Shown: positions 12,850-24,986, counted from the stretch's first letter. The stretch is 64,000 bases of DNA from Chamaecrista fasciculata (GCA_003254925.1 QANZ01052132.1:76862-140861); one strand, 5' to 3'. Program-made: numbers and translations. Notes: generated by a model not told the origin, from the sequence alone.

Positions 12850-12983
12850 GTAAAACTTACTACTTTTAATCCAAATTTAGTCGATCACCCACACCCACGT
12901 TCATCACTCCATTATATATATATTGATTAAAAAAGTTGGCTACGACCAAATTTTTTAACCCACGTTCATCACTCTCCAAATAA

Positions 12984-13632
12984 ATCTTTTCTATCTATAA
13001 AAAAAGCAGGTTGCTTTAAAGATTTGACTTCCTATAATACCCTTAAACATATCTTTTCATTTCTCAAAGATACCTTCTTATTTTTTTTCTCAAAAGATAC
13101 CTCTTTTGTCCCTAAAATATACCTTTTGGTTCATTAAAAGACATGTCTTTTGTTATGAAGAGATATCTTTTAAATAGTGTTTATTAATTGGTAATAGACA
13201 TGTCTTTCAAATGAAAGTATATATCTTATCAATCATGTCTTATGATCAAGTATAAATAGTTATCCAAACCACATAATACAAAGAAACATTATAAGTACAA
13301 TTCGTAAATTTTGTTGGATCTCCCAAGGTACTTGCCTATTTCCATGATGTATATATAAACAAATCACTCTTTTTAGATGGAAATTTATCACGTCTCAAAA
13401 TTATTTATTCATCTACAATTGCCTTTACTCTTTTATCTTCATTCATTTACAATTGCCTTTACTTTCATTGTGCAAATATATGACGAGGTTTATTGCTCCT
13501 TATTATTCTCCACAGCGGACTTGATGGTGTCGATGAGTTCGAAATCGCGAGCAGAGTTCTCCCACCTCTGCTTTACACTGTCGCCGTCTCGCCGGAACAA
13601 CCGTCGCCGTTGCTCCAACTATTCGCGGCCTC
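12984..13632 (+). repeat. Direct repeat copy B
   Basis: Same-orientation copy of 9866-10558, 3.1 kb away. It has a TATA-like tataaatag at about 13252 and then a GC-rich segment (about 13515-13740) far above local GC content. The repeat probably continues beyond 13632, but copy A is lost in the gap there. An open frame (13377-13979) spans it, rich in Ser and Arg with no recognisable domain. Origin unknown: part of an element or the 5' end of a duplicated gene. Confidence 0.7.
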
Positions 13633-15673
13633 TACCATCGTCGGCCTCCGCCTCCGCCCTGGCCTCTTCTCGCTGCTCCACTAATCACCCATCGTTGCGT
13701 AACTCTTTTCGCCTGCCGTCAACATCGCTCAACTTAGATCTAAGTTCAATTCGCTACTGTGTGTATCCCATGTGTGTATCCCAGAAGAAAAGCCATAGGT
13801 TAGGATTTTTGTCTTTTTCTCTTTGTAATCCTGGACCTTGGGTTTCTTTTATTATAATTGCTCCTTTTTCAATGAAAAAAGAAGAAGAGAATTTACAATT
13901 TATCCAAGGGTCCATATTATTTTTCAATAATCCAAGGATCCTATATTTGTTTCAATATAGAAAAATGCAGGAAATTTGATTTTAGAGGATCCACCTCTAT
14001 CAATGTAACAAAATCTTTAACCTATTTGATGATCACCATTCACCACCATTTCACTCACACATGTAACTCCTCCCTCCACATGTTGCTATTAAACCCCCTC
14101 AACTGTCAAGTCTATTTCTATCTATCCATACTGTAGCAAAGGCAGAAAAATATTCTAATTGGGTTTAATTTTCTGCATATGAGATTTGCCCTATTTTTTT
14201 TAATGACCCAACTTGCAAATACAGTTATGTATTTTTATTACCCAACTTTACATTTCTGACCTAAAATCATCGAAACTCTAAATTACTTCTTAATTACGAA
14301 ATAATAGAAATATTTTTATCCTTTTTATTTTTATTATTTTTCAAAATATAAATAAAAAAATCACGTCAATGTAATTGTAATTAAAAGTTAAATTAAAGCA
14401 TCAAGAATGTCACGAATTTAAGAATATTATGTCAACAAAGTGAAATTTTGTTAGTTAATGTAGGATTAAATAATAACTTTTTTAAAAAAATGATCTACAA
14501 GTTTATTAGATCATGATAGAAACTAACGGTGATCACAAAAAAGAAATTTTTGAGACTAAAACAAAATGAAGAATAACTTAAGGATCAAAATGAAACTCAT
14601 TTAATACTTGAGGGGTCAATATGAAAATTTAACCATTTTTTAGACTAACACATAATATACCAATAAATAATTATCACAAAAGATATACTAATAGATGAAT
14701 TAATATAACGCGTGCAACGCACGCGAACACCACTAGTACATATAAATGTGTGTGTATATATATTGTTTCATTAGTCATTTGCTCTGTCCAAATTACCAGA
14801 AGCCATGAAACCTTGGCGTTTGTAGAGTTTGAGAACTGAGCTGAAGGAGAAAGCTGGTAATTTACAAGGTACAACATGGAAATGGATCCATGGTTCTTTT
14901 GGACTTAGTCATGAAATGTTGATGGACTTTGATTTTCTACCAATGGAAAATAATTTGAAAAAAAAAAAAAAAGGAATTCACGTTTACTTAACTTCAAGGA
15001 TCTGCATCCATAAAACCCAGAAAATCGAAAATGGAAGGAGCCTTTAAGTTACCCTCTAACCCAACCAATTAAATCCTCTTCTACATCAGGCCATTAAAAA
15101 TATCACTTCTACTTCTACATAATAAAATTGCCAAGTCATGGATGACTGCATAATATATTCACATATGCTGACTCAAACTCAAAATGCAGCAAACAAGGTT
15201 CCCCATTGCTACCTCCACTCTCAAAATCTTCATTTGCTTATGACCATATTTACATCTATTGTTCTGTGAGTAAAGAATAATAATAAAGATACAAACTTTC
15301 ACACTAAACTATGCAAGTATTTGTCAAGTTTCTTCATACCCAAGAACACAAAATTAACTACAAAGACAAATGAACTAGCTACCAAAAACTGAGATATTTT
15401 CCAGGAAAAAATCTGTACTACATCAAGATTAGAACTTATGCAGAAATAATTGTACCTGATATTTTTGCTACAGCACCCTGACTTAATACATTGCATTATG
15501 AATATGTGATCATTGAAATAACCTTTCTTACATTCAAGCCCGTGATACACCATGTACATTCTGATTCTATAATACATCCATCAGTTCTCTATGGTTTATG
15601 TGTTTTCTTTTCTGCTATATTTTTCTGTTGGGAGGTCACACACATACACACAATTGAGAATTTAACAATCAAG
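13633..15673. other. GC-rich tail of repeat B followed by intergenic DNA
   Basis: The first 110 bases continue the GC-rich segment of repeat B. Beyond about 14000 the sequence is AT-rich with an A-run at 14958-14972. I see no conserved coding segment; frames at 14674-14877 and 15299-15577 look like chance. Confidence 0.4.
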
Positions 15674-16408
15674 TCAAGCAGTGCACACTTGGTTTTTATA
15701 ATTGTCTCCAAGAAGCTTAATAATGGTCCTAATTGTGGGTCTCTTGCGTGGATCCTTCTCAGTGCATAACAAAGCAACAGAAAGCACTTCAGTAACTTGT
15801 ACCTCTACGTTCGAGTCAAATTCCCTTGCAAGTCTTGAATCAACAATTTTGTCAAGATCTCTTGTTTCCATCCAGATGGATCGAACCCGTCCAACTAAAG
15901 TCATTTTGTTTAGAAACGATGGATCTAATGCCTTCTTCCCAGTTATTAGCTCAAGCAAAACTACCCCAAAATTATATATATCAGATGCAATACCCTCTTC
16001 CATCATATATCCATTCTCTATAAAAGGCCAGAGCAAACAAGCATGTTGTTGTTAATACATATGAAAATTTTATCTAACAAGGAAAAACAGCTAATCAATT
16101 AAGTATAGAAGTGCTAAATGGTGGAATATACCCATTGTACCTTCTGAAAAATAATTGGATGGCTCACTTGTCAGAGAAGAGGCCTGATTCAAAGGCATGG
16201 AAACACCAAAATCACCAATATGAGGTTCCATGTCAGAGTCAAGATATATAGTCTTTGGACTTATATAGAGATGCACTGAGTGAGGATAACAGTCATGAAG
16301 GAGTTTTGCCAGTTCTTGTGCAATTCCAACGGCTATCTTATAGCGGATATTCCACTCCAAGGTTGTCACTGCTGGATCCCATACATGCAAAACATCATGA
16401 AGGCTGGC
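15674..16408 (-). pseudogene. PEPR-like receptor kinase relic (C-terminal kinase part)
   Basis: Homologous to the kinase end of both neighbouring receptors, from SLHDVLH onward (16408) and again in an exon-2 counterpart (15674-16017, acceptor tttatag intact, ending in GDNYKNQVCTA). No LRR, transmembrane segment, glycine loop or ATP-binding lysine is present. The catalytic loop is destroyed: SVHLYISPKTIYLD stands where HRDIKPKNILLD is expected. DFG survives. A one-base loss near the GTVGYIAPE position shifts the frame, and the intron donor has gone, so the two pieces no longer join in the ancestral way. Its 5' edge fuses in frame to the RRM gene exons at 16409-17637, so it may be the tail of a chimeric transcript. 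Confidence 0.8.
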
Positions 16409-17637
16409 AAATGGATGATGTGAAGATGAAGCCATATATCTGGATCAGGCAAAACAAATAAACAGTCAGTGTTACAAAATAAGAACAAGCATATATGACT
16501 TGTAAACACTAATCCCATTACCATGTCTTTTCTTTTCTGGGATAATTATTTATAGGGTTAGAATTATGTTGGTATAGTACATACTCATACATTCCCTGAA
16601 CATCAGGAGGGGGATGATTAGAAGAAGGAGGGCTTGCACTTGCATAATCAATGTGAGGGTCATACCCAGCAGTGCATAATCCTTTGCCTCGATCATATGA
16701 ACCTGTATAATCAATTTATAAGTTTAAATGAATAATAACATTGAGAACACAAGAGTGAAAATCTCTTGTACTTCTCAATATATTTGTATTGAAACGCTCT
16801 CAAACAAATCACATTTAACATGATATAATGATATAGGAGTAGTAGTAGTGTACAGTCAGAGGGATGTATGTATATCCAGCACGAAACCATGTTTAAAGAA
16901 TACCTGAACTAGTACAATTCTGCTGTATTGGCTTGCTTATATCTGTGCCATGCTCAGTGTTTGTGTCATTATCCATGCTTCTTACAAAATTATCATGCTT
17001 CACTGGCAAAAGGGTGATGTTTGCAACATTATTATTATTTTAAATGGAAGGTAAAAGAAAACACCACCAAATTTCTACATTTCAAACTAAGGTTTCTCTA
17101 CCGGTAACCACGGGGAAAAAAATATGAAAACAAAAGGGGGATTGGAGATAGAAGAGAGGAAAATATTCTATGTTGATAAGGTTGACCCCAAAATGCCTTC
17201 TGAAATTGCAAATTACATTAACTTCACCCAAGATCCCCTATGAAATCAAATATTTTTAATCTGAATTCAAGCTAATAAACTAAAAGTTTATAGAAGACCA
17301 CCTCTTATTAAAAAATATTGTTTATCGGCCATCTGTGTGGAAAGCACTGAGTTTGCCTCTGCATCAAAGACCAAGTCCTGAAAAGTAAAAGAAGTCACTC
17401 TTCCAGGAAATGAAGGAAGATAACATCCTAGAGTACATCTACATCAAATAGGTCAACCTGAAGAATGTCTTTGGCCAGAACTGCTTCATGTGCTGTGTTG
17501 AAGAGAGCATAACCAATAGGTCTTCCATGTATGAAACTCAATTGAGAAGCTTTGTATCCAGGCAACCACCTCAGAAGATTCGGAAGTTCTCTCTGTTTTA
17601 CATCACCAGGAAGGCCTATTATAACAAAGGTTCGAGC
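16409..17637 (-). pseudogene. scw1/WHI3-like RRM protein gene remnant with intact splice sites
   Basis: Five exon-like pieces on the minus strand join in one frame with GT-AG borders: 17458-17637, 17302-17377, 16904-17002, 16585-16702 and a start at 16439. The first is a 60-codon RRM segment (IIGLPGDVKQREL, LLRWLPGYKASQ, RPIGYALFN). The second gives DLVFDAEANSVLS. Later pieces give SYDRGKGLCTAGYD and SSNHPPPDVQGMYEYMASSS, matching the linker of plant RRM proteins annotated 'cell wall integrity protein scw1-like'. The second RRM expected after this linker is missing. The frame instead runs into a receptor-kinase fragment at 16408. An additional possible exon (18317-18396, GT-AG, open) lies upstream, but I cannot place it. 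No N-terminal Met exon is identified. Either a pseudogene or a chimeric gene. Confidence 0.6.
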
Positions 17638-18118
17638 CTAAACACAAGCACAATCCAATTCCCAGCTTGTCACAATGAGATTACTAAAACAAAAACTCGT
17701 ATGACAAAATTTATAGAAAAGGCCACTCTTGATCCTTGAACCTTTAACTGTTTTGAATATTTATAAAGGAGTGATATTGCCTATTACCAATGACAGCTAA
17801 CTCAGCCTCTTTTGCAGTTCATCGCATACGTTTGGTGTGCCAGATCTTATTCCATGTCACACAATTAATATGCCAGATTCGATCACTTGCTTAGCTCCTT
17901 AGCCAGTTGAAGTATATACTAAATGTACAAACTAGAAAGGGGGTTTGGGTTGTTTGGCATGACTATTTGTACATATTACTCCCCAATAACAACCCAGTTT
18001 ATTTGAAAAAAAAAAAAAAGAAATTATTGGAATTTTTGAATTTATCAATGATTAGTGCAAATAAAAAAAAAATTGCTTGTTTGTGAGAACATGTATAAAA
18101 TGTTTCTAAATGTTGCAA

Positions 18119-18199
18119 CAATAACAACAATAACAACAATCAAAGACTTTTCCCACTAGGTAGGGTCGGCTATATGGATCAACTGATGCCACTGTGTTC
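18119..18199 (-). mobile_element. 5'-truncated TS-type SINE
   Basis: The minus strand reads a typical SINE 3' end (gccgaccctacctagtggga) followed by a TTG/TTA-rich tail (RC of 18119-18147). It is flanked by a 19-bp direct repeat, 18100-18118 and 18200-18218, with one mismatch. Only the 3' part is present, and no Pol III box was seen. Confidence 0.7.
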
Positions 18200-18781
18200 A
18201 TGTTTCTAAAAGTTGCAATAGTAAAGAAAATGCATAGCTTTGTTCATAATAGAACCAGAAAGAAAAAAGTCTCCAAATTTCTATTTTCATGGTAATCTTG
18301 CTATCTAAAAACTTACCTGCGTATAAATAGAGGCAGTAGCAGTGGCGAGGGCACTTCCCAAATGAAATGAAGTTCTGTCATTTTGAACAAAAATTCCTGT
18401 ATAAATCAGACAAGGCGTAAGCCTCACAGCCCTTTAAATAGTTCTGAGCAGCTTAAATCTCAGTATCACTTACAATCCTACGATGAAATGGAGTCATGGC
18501 TCAACCAGCTCAGTTGAAAATAGAAAACTAATAATGAGTTACTGAAAGCAGCAATAATAGTGAAAAGGAAGCATGATGATTCCATAATTTGTTGTTTTTT
18601 ATTGAATCAAGCCAAGTGAAATAGTGTTATCATTAAATATAATGTCAATTACTCAATACTTCATGGGCAACATCATCTGAAACTCCAACAAAAGATAAAA
18701 ACAAAAGCTGTCATACAGTAATATTTAATATTCAGATTTTCAACATGACATTACATGGATGTGAATAAAACGAAGCCATTG

Positions 18782-21722
18782 TTAATTGCTACCTTGATCT
18801 GTGGGTGATTCATAGATTTTGATTACATCTCTCATCTTCAATCTCTTTCCTGGATCTGTTTGAGTACAAATCAAAGCCACTGAAAGCACTTTGATAACTT
18901 GTGCCACTACATTTAAATCTGAAAGTTCACTTGAGAGACTTGAATCAACAATCTCTTCAATTTCTCTTGTTTCCCTCCATACAGATTTAAACCAACCTAC
19001 TAAAGTGGTTTTCTCTTCCTCAAATGAAGAATCTATTACTTTCTTTCTGGTCATGAGCTCTAGCAAAAGCACCCCATAACTATATACATCAAATTCACAG
19101 CTTGCCTCTACTGTATGTGCAATCTCTGTCACAAGACAAAGTAAACATGTTTAAAAGTTAAATCATCAGAGAAATTGTGAGGGAAGCATACATTTGATGT
19201 CTATCAATCCCTTTTTTCTTTTGTATGAGATTGTCTATATTACTAATGTATTATTTGAAGAGGTATGTTCATCTTAGAGGCTGGAATCTGGTCCTTTTAT
19301 TATAAATGGAGTAAACATAAATTTCATGTAAGAAATTGAAAATTAATCAACTGAATATGGAATAAGAACAGTTACCAGGTGCTATAAAACCTCGTGTACC
19401 TAGATGATATGTTGACCGCATTCTCCTTGTAGAGGACTGATTCAAAGTAATGGCTAAACCAAAATCGGTAATATAAGGCTCCATGTCAGAATCAAGAAGT
19501 ATATTCTTCGGGTTGATGTCTCGATGCACTATAGGAGGATCACATCTGTGATGAAGATATGACAGTCCCTTGGCAATTCCAACAGCTATCATATAGCGAA
19601 CATTCCAATCTAAGGATTGTGGTGGATCATCTTTATGCAAAACATCATGAAGGCTCCCATTTTCCATATATGTGTAGAATATTAAACCGTACTCCTTTCC
19701 TATCCAATAGCCTAGAGATTTTGCCACATTTTGATGCCTAATCTTCGTAATGATTCCAATTTCTGTAGCCATGCTTAATCTCTTCCTTTTGCTCTTTGCA
19801 ACTTCAAGTTTCTTTACCGCAATAACTCCAAAATCAAATTTGGCTTTGTAAACAGTTCCATACCCTCCTCTGCCAATTATATATTGATCATCTAGATTCT
19901 CTGTGGCTTTCATCACTTCCCCCTTGCATCTTAGGTCAATAATTCGATTTTCTAATCCATGTTCTCTCATTAAAGACCACAGCTCATGCTCCTCTTCATC
20001 ATAGGCAATGACGTCTTCCCATGATAATAATTGGCCAGAAAGATGCATGTGAATGAGTTTTATTAACAAAATGGCAACAAACATTGGGGACCCAATTTCT
20101 ACTATCAAAATCACGAAATTGGAAACTTTGTGATTTGTTGATTTGGGTTTGGATGTGGATTCGTCTATGCCACATGGCTTCAACTTCAAGTTGCTTATTT
20201 CAGAGCAACTTAAGCCAAAAAAACCTGGACAAGGGACACATAGGCCAGGATTGCCCAAGAATGATGATGGAGAAGAATTGAGATACTTCATTAGCTGTTC
20301 AGGTAGAGTACCAACAAAGAAATTGTATGAAATATTTACTTGCGTTAGTGAAGGAAGGTCAGTGAGGATCTTTAGGTCTCCTGTCAAATTGTTAAAGGAT
20401 ATATCCAAAATTTCGAGCTTTTGCAGCCCCACAAATCCCCAAGGAATATTACCTGTCAATTTGTTAGCACTGAGATTCAACCTATTTAAGAAAGATAGCT
20501 TATCTCCTATTGATGTAGGAATGTCACCACGAAACATATTTCCACCAAGTTCTAAGTCAACAAGCAGGTTATATTCTGACAAGAAAGAAGGGATAACCCC
20601 ACTAAAATTATTCTCACTTAATCTCAAATATTCTAGCATCGTCCAGTTTCTCAAACTTGGAGGTAACGAGCCAGTTAGAGAATTGAATCCAACATCAAAC
20701 CTTCCCATTCTTGAACAGTATGATAGCTGCTGCGGCAAAGGACCTTCTAAGTTGTTTTGAGCAAGATTCAGATCATAAAGGTTGGCAAGGTTTCCTAGCT
20801 CTGAGGGGATAAGCCCTGTAATGTTGTTCATTGACAAATACAAAACGCCGAGATTTGTGCAGTTTCCCAAACTTGATGGAATTGTTCCACTGATGTTGCT
20901 ATTGCGGATGGCCAGGTACTTGAGATTCGGATTACATTCAAAACCAAGAGAAGACCTGAAAAGGTTATTATTGCTGACATCCAAATAAACAAGATTCTTG
21001 AGATTGTTAAGACTCTGAGGCAGAGTTCCCTCCAGTACGTTACCATCCAAAAACAATGCGTCTAACTTACTGCAGTTCCCTATGGAAGGGGGAATGGTCC
21101 CTGACAACTGATTACCAGATAGATACAACTTCAACAGTTTTGTGGTATTCCCAATATTAGAGGGGATAGGACCACTAATATTGTTGTAATAAAGGTACAC
21201 TTGTTCTAATTGAGGTAATTGAAACAAGGACTCAGGTATTTTACCAGTGAGCAGATTAGAATAAAAATTCATATACCGCAAATTTTGCAACTTTGTCAAG
21301 GCATCTGGTATGTGACCCCTAAATTGGTTGTTAGACAGGTCGATATACTCAAGTAGACTACAATTACCTAACTCTGAGGGTATTATTCCTGAGAAACCAT
21401 TTTTGTTCAACACCATGGTCTCCAAGTGATTCAAGTTTTCAATCTCTGGACCAAGTTGACCAGAAATACCGAAAGCTGTGAGGTCAAGGGAGACCACATA
21501 ATTATCATGGTTGCATTTTACTCCTTTCCATGAGCATGGGGTGGAATCTGAGGAACTCCAGTTTGAACTTATGGAAGGAGGCACAGATGTCCAGTGATTG
21601 AGGAGTGATAACAGAGTCAACCCATCAGAACTCAAAGCAGAAGCAACGCATAAGAGCATAAAGAAAGAAAGAACCAATAATGGGAGTTTCATGAAGAGAG
21701 AGAGGAAATCACGATCAAACAA
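18782..21722 (-). CDS. PEPR-like LRR-XI receptor kinase, copy 2 (2 exons, up to 896 aa)
   Basis: Exons are complement(19376..21722) and complement(18782..19125); the 250-bp intron has the same position and phase as in copy 1. The start at 21722 adds 11 residues. The Met at 21689 (MKLPLLVLSFF) aligns better with copy 1 and leaves a good signal peptide. There are 17 LRRs, a Cys cap, a transmembrane segment and a kinase with GRGGYGTVYKA, IAVKK, HRD (733-735) and DFG, so catalysis looks possible. Its LRR deficit relative to PEPR1 starts later than in copy 1, after LRRs resembling PEPR1 LRR4-8. The juxtamembrane stretch (LLSWEDVIAYDEEEHELW and after) has no match in copy 1 and may have been replaced. 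Role inferred: cell-surface peptide perception in immunity. Confidence 0.88.
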
Positions 21723-22064
21723 GAAGATAGAGGTTGATACTGAGAATGCAAATGGATGAGAGGAAGAAAATGCACTTACATTGCTTCAGCTTAGTGAAAG
21801 AAAGAGCGATATGGAAGCAAACACAGTTGGACGCTCAGACAGTTACTGAAACGGGAAAGAAACGTAGAGGGCAATGAGTGAGGAGGACTTTGATGCCTTC
21901 ACTTTAGGATTTGTTATTGCTGAAAGTCTCCTCTGGGTCAACTTTGGAAAATGTGAGATACATTGGATATTTTATGCCACTAAAATTCTTCTTCACATGT
22001 TAAATTAATCATTTTTATATTTTTTTTCTTAATCAACCTCTCCCAAAAATTTTATTAAGAACGT

Positions 22065-22066
<2 letters not shown>

Positions 22067-22105
<39 letters not shown>

Positions 22106-22106
22106 N
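22067..22106. other. Poly-T run ending in N: likely assembly join
   Basis: About 38 T followed by one N, after which a copia reading frame starts abruptly. This pattern suggests a scaffold join or filled gap rather than native sequence. Confidence 0.7.
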
Positions 22107-22696
22107 CTCCTCTTGAAGAGCATTGGATAGCAGTTAAAAGGATCTTGAGATATCTTAAGGGAACACATACACATGGTATTCAACTTAGTCCTGCTTCTTC
22201 TTTTACTTTGAATGGATATTGTGATGCAGATTGGGCCAATGATCCAGATGATAGAAGATCAACTTCTGGTTTTGCTTTGTATTTAGGACCCAATTTAATT
22301 TCATGGAGTTCTAAGAAACAACCAACAGTGGCTCGATCAAGTACAGAAGCTGAATATCGTGGCATTGCTTCATTAGTAACAGAAATTACTTGGGTATCAT
22401 CTCTGCTTCAAGAACTCTGTCTTCCTATAGCTTCTACACCTACTGTGTTCTGTGATAATTCTAGTGCTGTTGCATTGTCTAGAAATCCTATTCTTCATAA
22501 CAGAACTAAACATATGGAGCTAGACATCTATTTTGTTCGTGACAAAGTTATTCAAGGATCTCTTGACATCACTCATATCCCATCTCTTGATCAAACAGCA
22601 GATATCTTCACCAAACCTTTGGCTTATAATCGCTTCAATACTCTCAGGACTAAACTGAGGGTTTGTGACAAACACCCTCAGTTTAAGGGGGGATAA
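22107..22696 (+). mobile_element. Ty1/copia polyprotein C-terminal (RNase H) fragment
   Basis: Open frame from the join to TAA at 22694-22696. It encodes the end of the reverse transcriptase/RNase H part of a copia polyprotein: ILRYLKGT, DADWANDPDDRRSTSG, SWSSKKQPTVARSSTEAEYR, CDNSSAVALSRNP, HTKHMELD-type and DIFTKPL motifs. RNase H acidic positions (DAD, TEAE, CDN) are in place. Everything upstream (gag, protease, integrase, most of RT) is absent, cut at the join at 22106. A purine-rich tract (aaggggggat, 22685-22694) follows, as expected before a 3' LTR. Confidence 0.9.
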
Positions 22697-22920
22697 TGAG
22701 AGATATACAGTTAACAACTGCATTTAGTTTCAGATTCGGTTGTGCTTAGCTGTCAAGTTAGTTTAGTTGAGTTGGCATTATTAGTTAAGTTCTGTTAGCT
22801 TTCTGTTTTAGTCATGAGCTGTAATATTGGTTCTATAAATGTCTCTTTGTAAATCAGATTCATTCAAGTCATTCAATACAAATTTCTTTCTTCCTCATTT
22901 CTGATTCTTTTCTCTGCTAT
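22697..22920 (+). repeat. 3' LTR of the copia element (end uncertain)
   Basis: It begins TGAGAGATATAC directly after the polypurine tract. A TATA-like ttctataaatgtctc (about 22831-22845) is followed by likely U3/R sequence. The 3' boundary is not resolved; about 22900-22920 is a guess from the change in sequence character. Confidence 0.6.
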
Positions 22921-23126
22921 TATATTTTTCTTAATAAATTTGATTATCTCGGTCATCCATTGAAATATTCGAAGATAGGTCAGAGCAATAATTAACTCAG
23001 ATTATCTAATTCAAATACTTTAACAAATTTGCATTCTAACAGATTCGTCCTCCGAATATTACAACATGATAGTTTTACTTCTACACTAATCTTCCTGAAA
23101 TAGTAAAGATAATAAACAAGTATTTG

Positions 23127-23300
23127 GTGTAGCAGTTATGCGAACTACATCCAAGGGAGAGGATCCAAGTTCGATCCCTAAAGTTGTCATTGTTGGAAGA
23201 GCGTTGACCATTTCGTCTCTGAAGCTCGAATGAGATTAGTCTTCGCTTAGACCGTTACACGAATAGGCAGAGGAGATACTATGACTTATCGAAAAAAGTA
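23127..23300 (+). mobile_element. tRNA-derived SINE
   Basis: It begins ggtgtagcagttatgcg (box A-like) and has a good Pol III box B, aagttcgatccc, at 23167-23178. It ends in a short A-run (23292-23297). Flanks share aataaaca on both sides, a weak target duplication. It cannot fold as a tRNA; it is a SINE head and body. Confidence 0.6.
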
Positions 23301-23469
23301 AACAATAAACATACTATAACCAAAATTGAGGAGGATTAGTGACGTTTACTTTCAAAAGCATTGTGGTACTTAATTTAAGCCTTGATTTGGAGAATGGTTT
23401 AAAAGTGATGCTGATTGAAAAAGGTTATTTCAGGGCTTTAACAATCGGTTGGTTGGTTAAAAAAAAGAA

Positions 23470-23847
23470 AGGAAAAAATAGTAATTTCATCTCTAAACTT
23501 TATACCAACTGTTAATTTCGTCCTCTATATTTTTTGCTGTCAATTTCGTTCCTAATTTTTTACATTTTGATCAATTTTATCCTTAGACTAACTTTGTTCA
23601 ATAAATTAATGACAGACTGTATTCTATTTTTTATTCTGAGTTAGGATTTGAGTTTCTTTTTCTATCAATATTACATTACATATCATTAGTAGGTCGATTC
23701 TGTCATTAATATTTGGCTAAAGTAAGAACAAATGATAAAATTGCCAGAAATGTGAAATATTAGAGACAAAATTGACTGTAAAAAAAGATTAAGGATGAAA
23801 TTGACTGTTGATGGAAACTTTAGATACGAAATTAGTATCTTTGCCGT
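23470..23847. repeat. MULE-type MITE, family A, copy 1
   Basis: About 378 bp in the same family as 26833-27443 and 33555-33931. Shared internal phrases include ttcaataaattaa.gacagactg and gagttaggatttgagtttctttttctatca. The right end is attagtatctttgcc. The left end is decayed, so no target duplication is visible here. Confidence 0.7.
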
Positions 23848-24980
23848 TAAAAAAAATTATAAGGATGATTTGTAATGGGTGTTGAGGCACAAAAACAAAT
23901 AAAAATCTTGCTCCTATAAAATTAAAAATGAGATAATTAGTGTAGAAAAAGCAGGGTAAGTTCAGATACATACAGGATTTCTACCATTATCTTATTTTCC
24001 TATTATGTGAATTAAAATGATATCAGCTGCATTATCCTCTAGTTAAAGAAGTAAAAACCTTATCTTTTTTACTTTTTTCTTTAACTTCCTTGAATTCTTC
24101 TTCCAATCTCCTTTTCTTCCATGAAAAAAAAAACAAGGATTAGAACAAATGAAAGGAAGAATTCCAACACCTCGGTATGGGGTCCAGACAAAGTACAGAA
24201 TGAAGAAACTCAAAAAGTTGTGGTTTTGCTTCAAAAGTGAAAAGGTCACACATTCCTTTGGTTGTTACCAATTAGTGGTTAGTATTCAATTATCTACAGC
24301 AAACCCAATCCTCTGTTTTCCGTAGTTGTACCAGAAATTTACATGAGGTCCCTATTTAATTTAATATTCATCTTCCCATTTTAGATAAACTTGTGCTCCA
24401 TGCATCGTTGTGGAAGATGAAATCATCTCACAGTCACCAAATTTCCTGTTTCTGTGCGATATAGTGTTCTGTTTTGTTCTTGAATCTTGACATATTAAAA
24501 TCTGAATTCTGAAATTTGAGTTTCTTGACTCGTAAAGGACACAAGTAACACACGCAGCAAATATACTGCACATCAAGTGTTTGTGAAAATGTCAATTAGA
24601 GATAAGTCGATAACATTAGAGTGTTTCATGGACTATCAAAGAATTTCATTTCCCCAAATAACTTATGACTGAAATTGAATAAAACCCACAAAAAATCTTG
24701 TTTTTTTATGAACATGGTGCCTCCAGATCCATTTGTATTAACGATTAAGACGAAGACTAATTTCATTTGAGTTAGGTAGGATCTTGAAATTTTCCTAAGT
24801 CTTCAAGCTAAGATCTTGGTTAACCTGAATCAACTGCTTGGTAAGTGTCTTGTTTTGAGTATGATTTGTGTGGCAATAAACACGCCTTAGCATATTGGTG
24901 GAGTAGGATAAAGCTTCAACGACAACCTCATAGCCAATCAAGAGATCAAAGGGGTCAATGAGAATTTGCAGGCTCTATCA
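23848..24980. other. Intergenic DNA upstream of Rubisco activase
   Basis: No gene is supported. The distal promoter of the activase probably lies in the last few hundred bases. The short frames at 24043-24249 and 24361-24576 have no recognisable content. Confidence 0.45.
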
Positions 24981-24986
24981 GCCTGC

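Noticed and set aside
13377..13979. 200-codon frame over direct repeat B
   Set aside because: No domain, no homologue that I recognise, and it starts inside AT-rich upstream-like sequence; more likely chance openness over a GC-rich repeat.
20143..20760. 205-codon plus-strand frame inside receptor kinase copy 2
   Set aside because: Antisense of the LRR coding region; periodic sequence keeps the opposite strand open.
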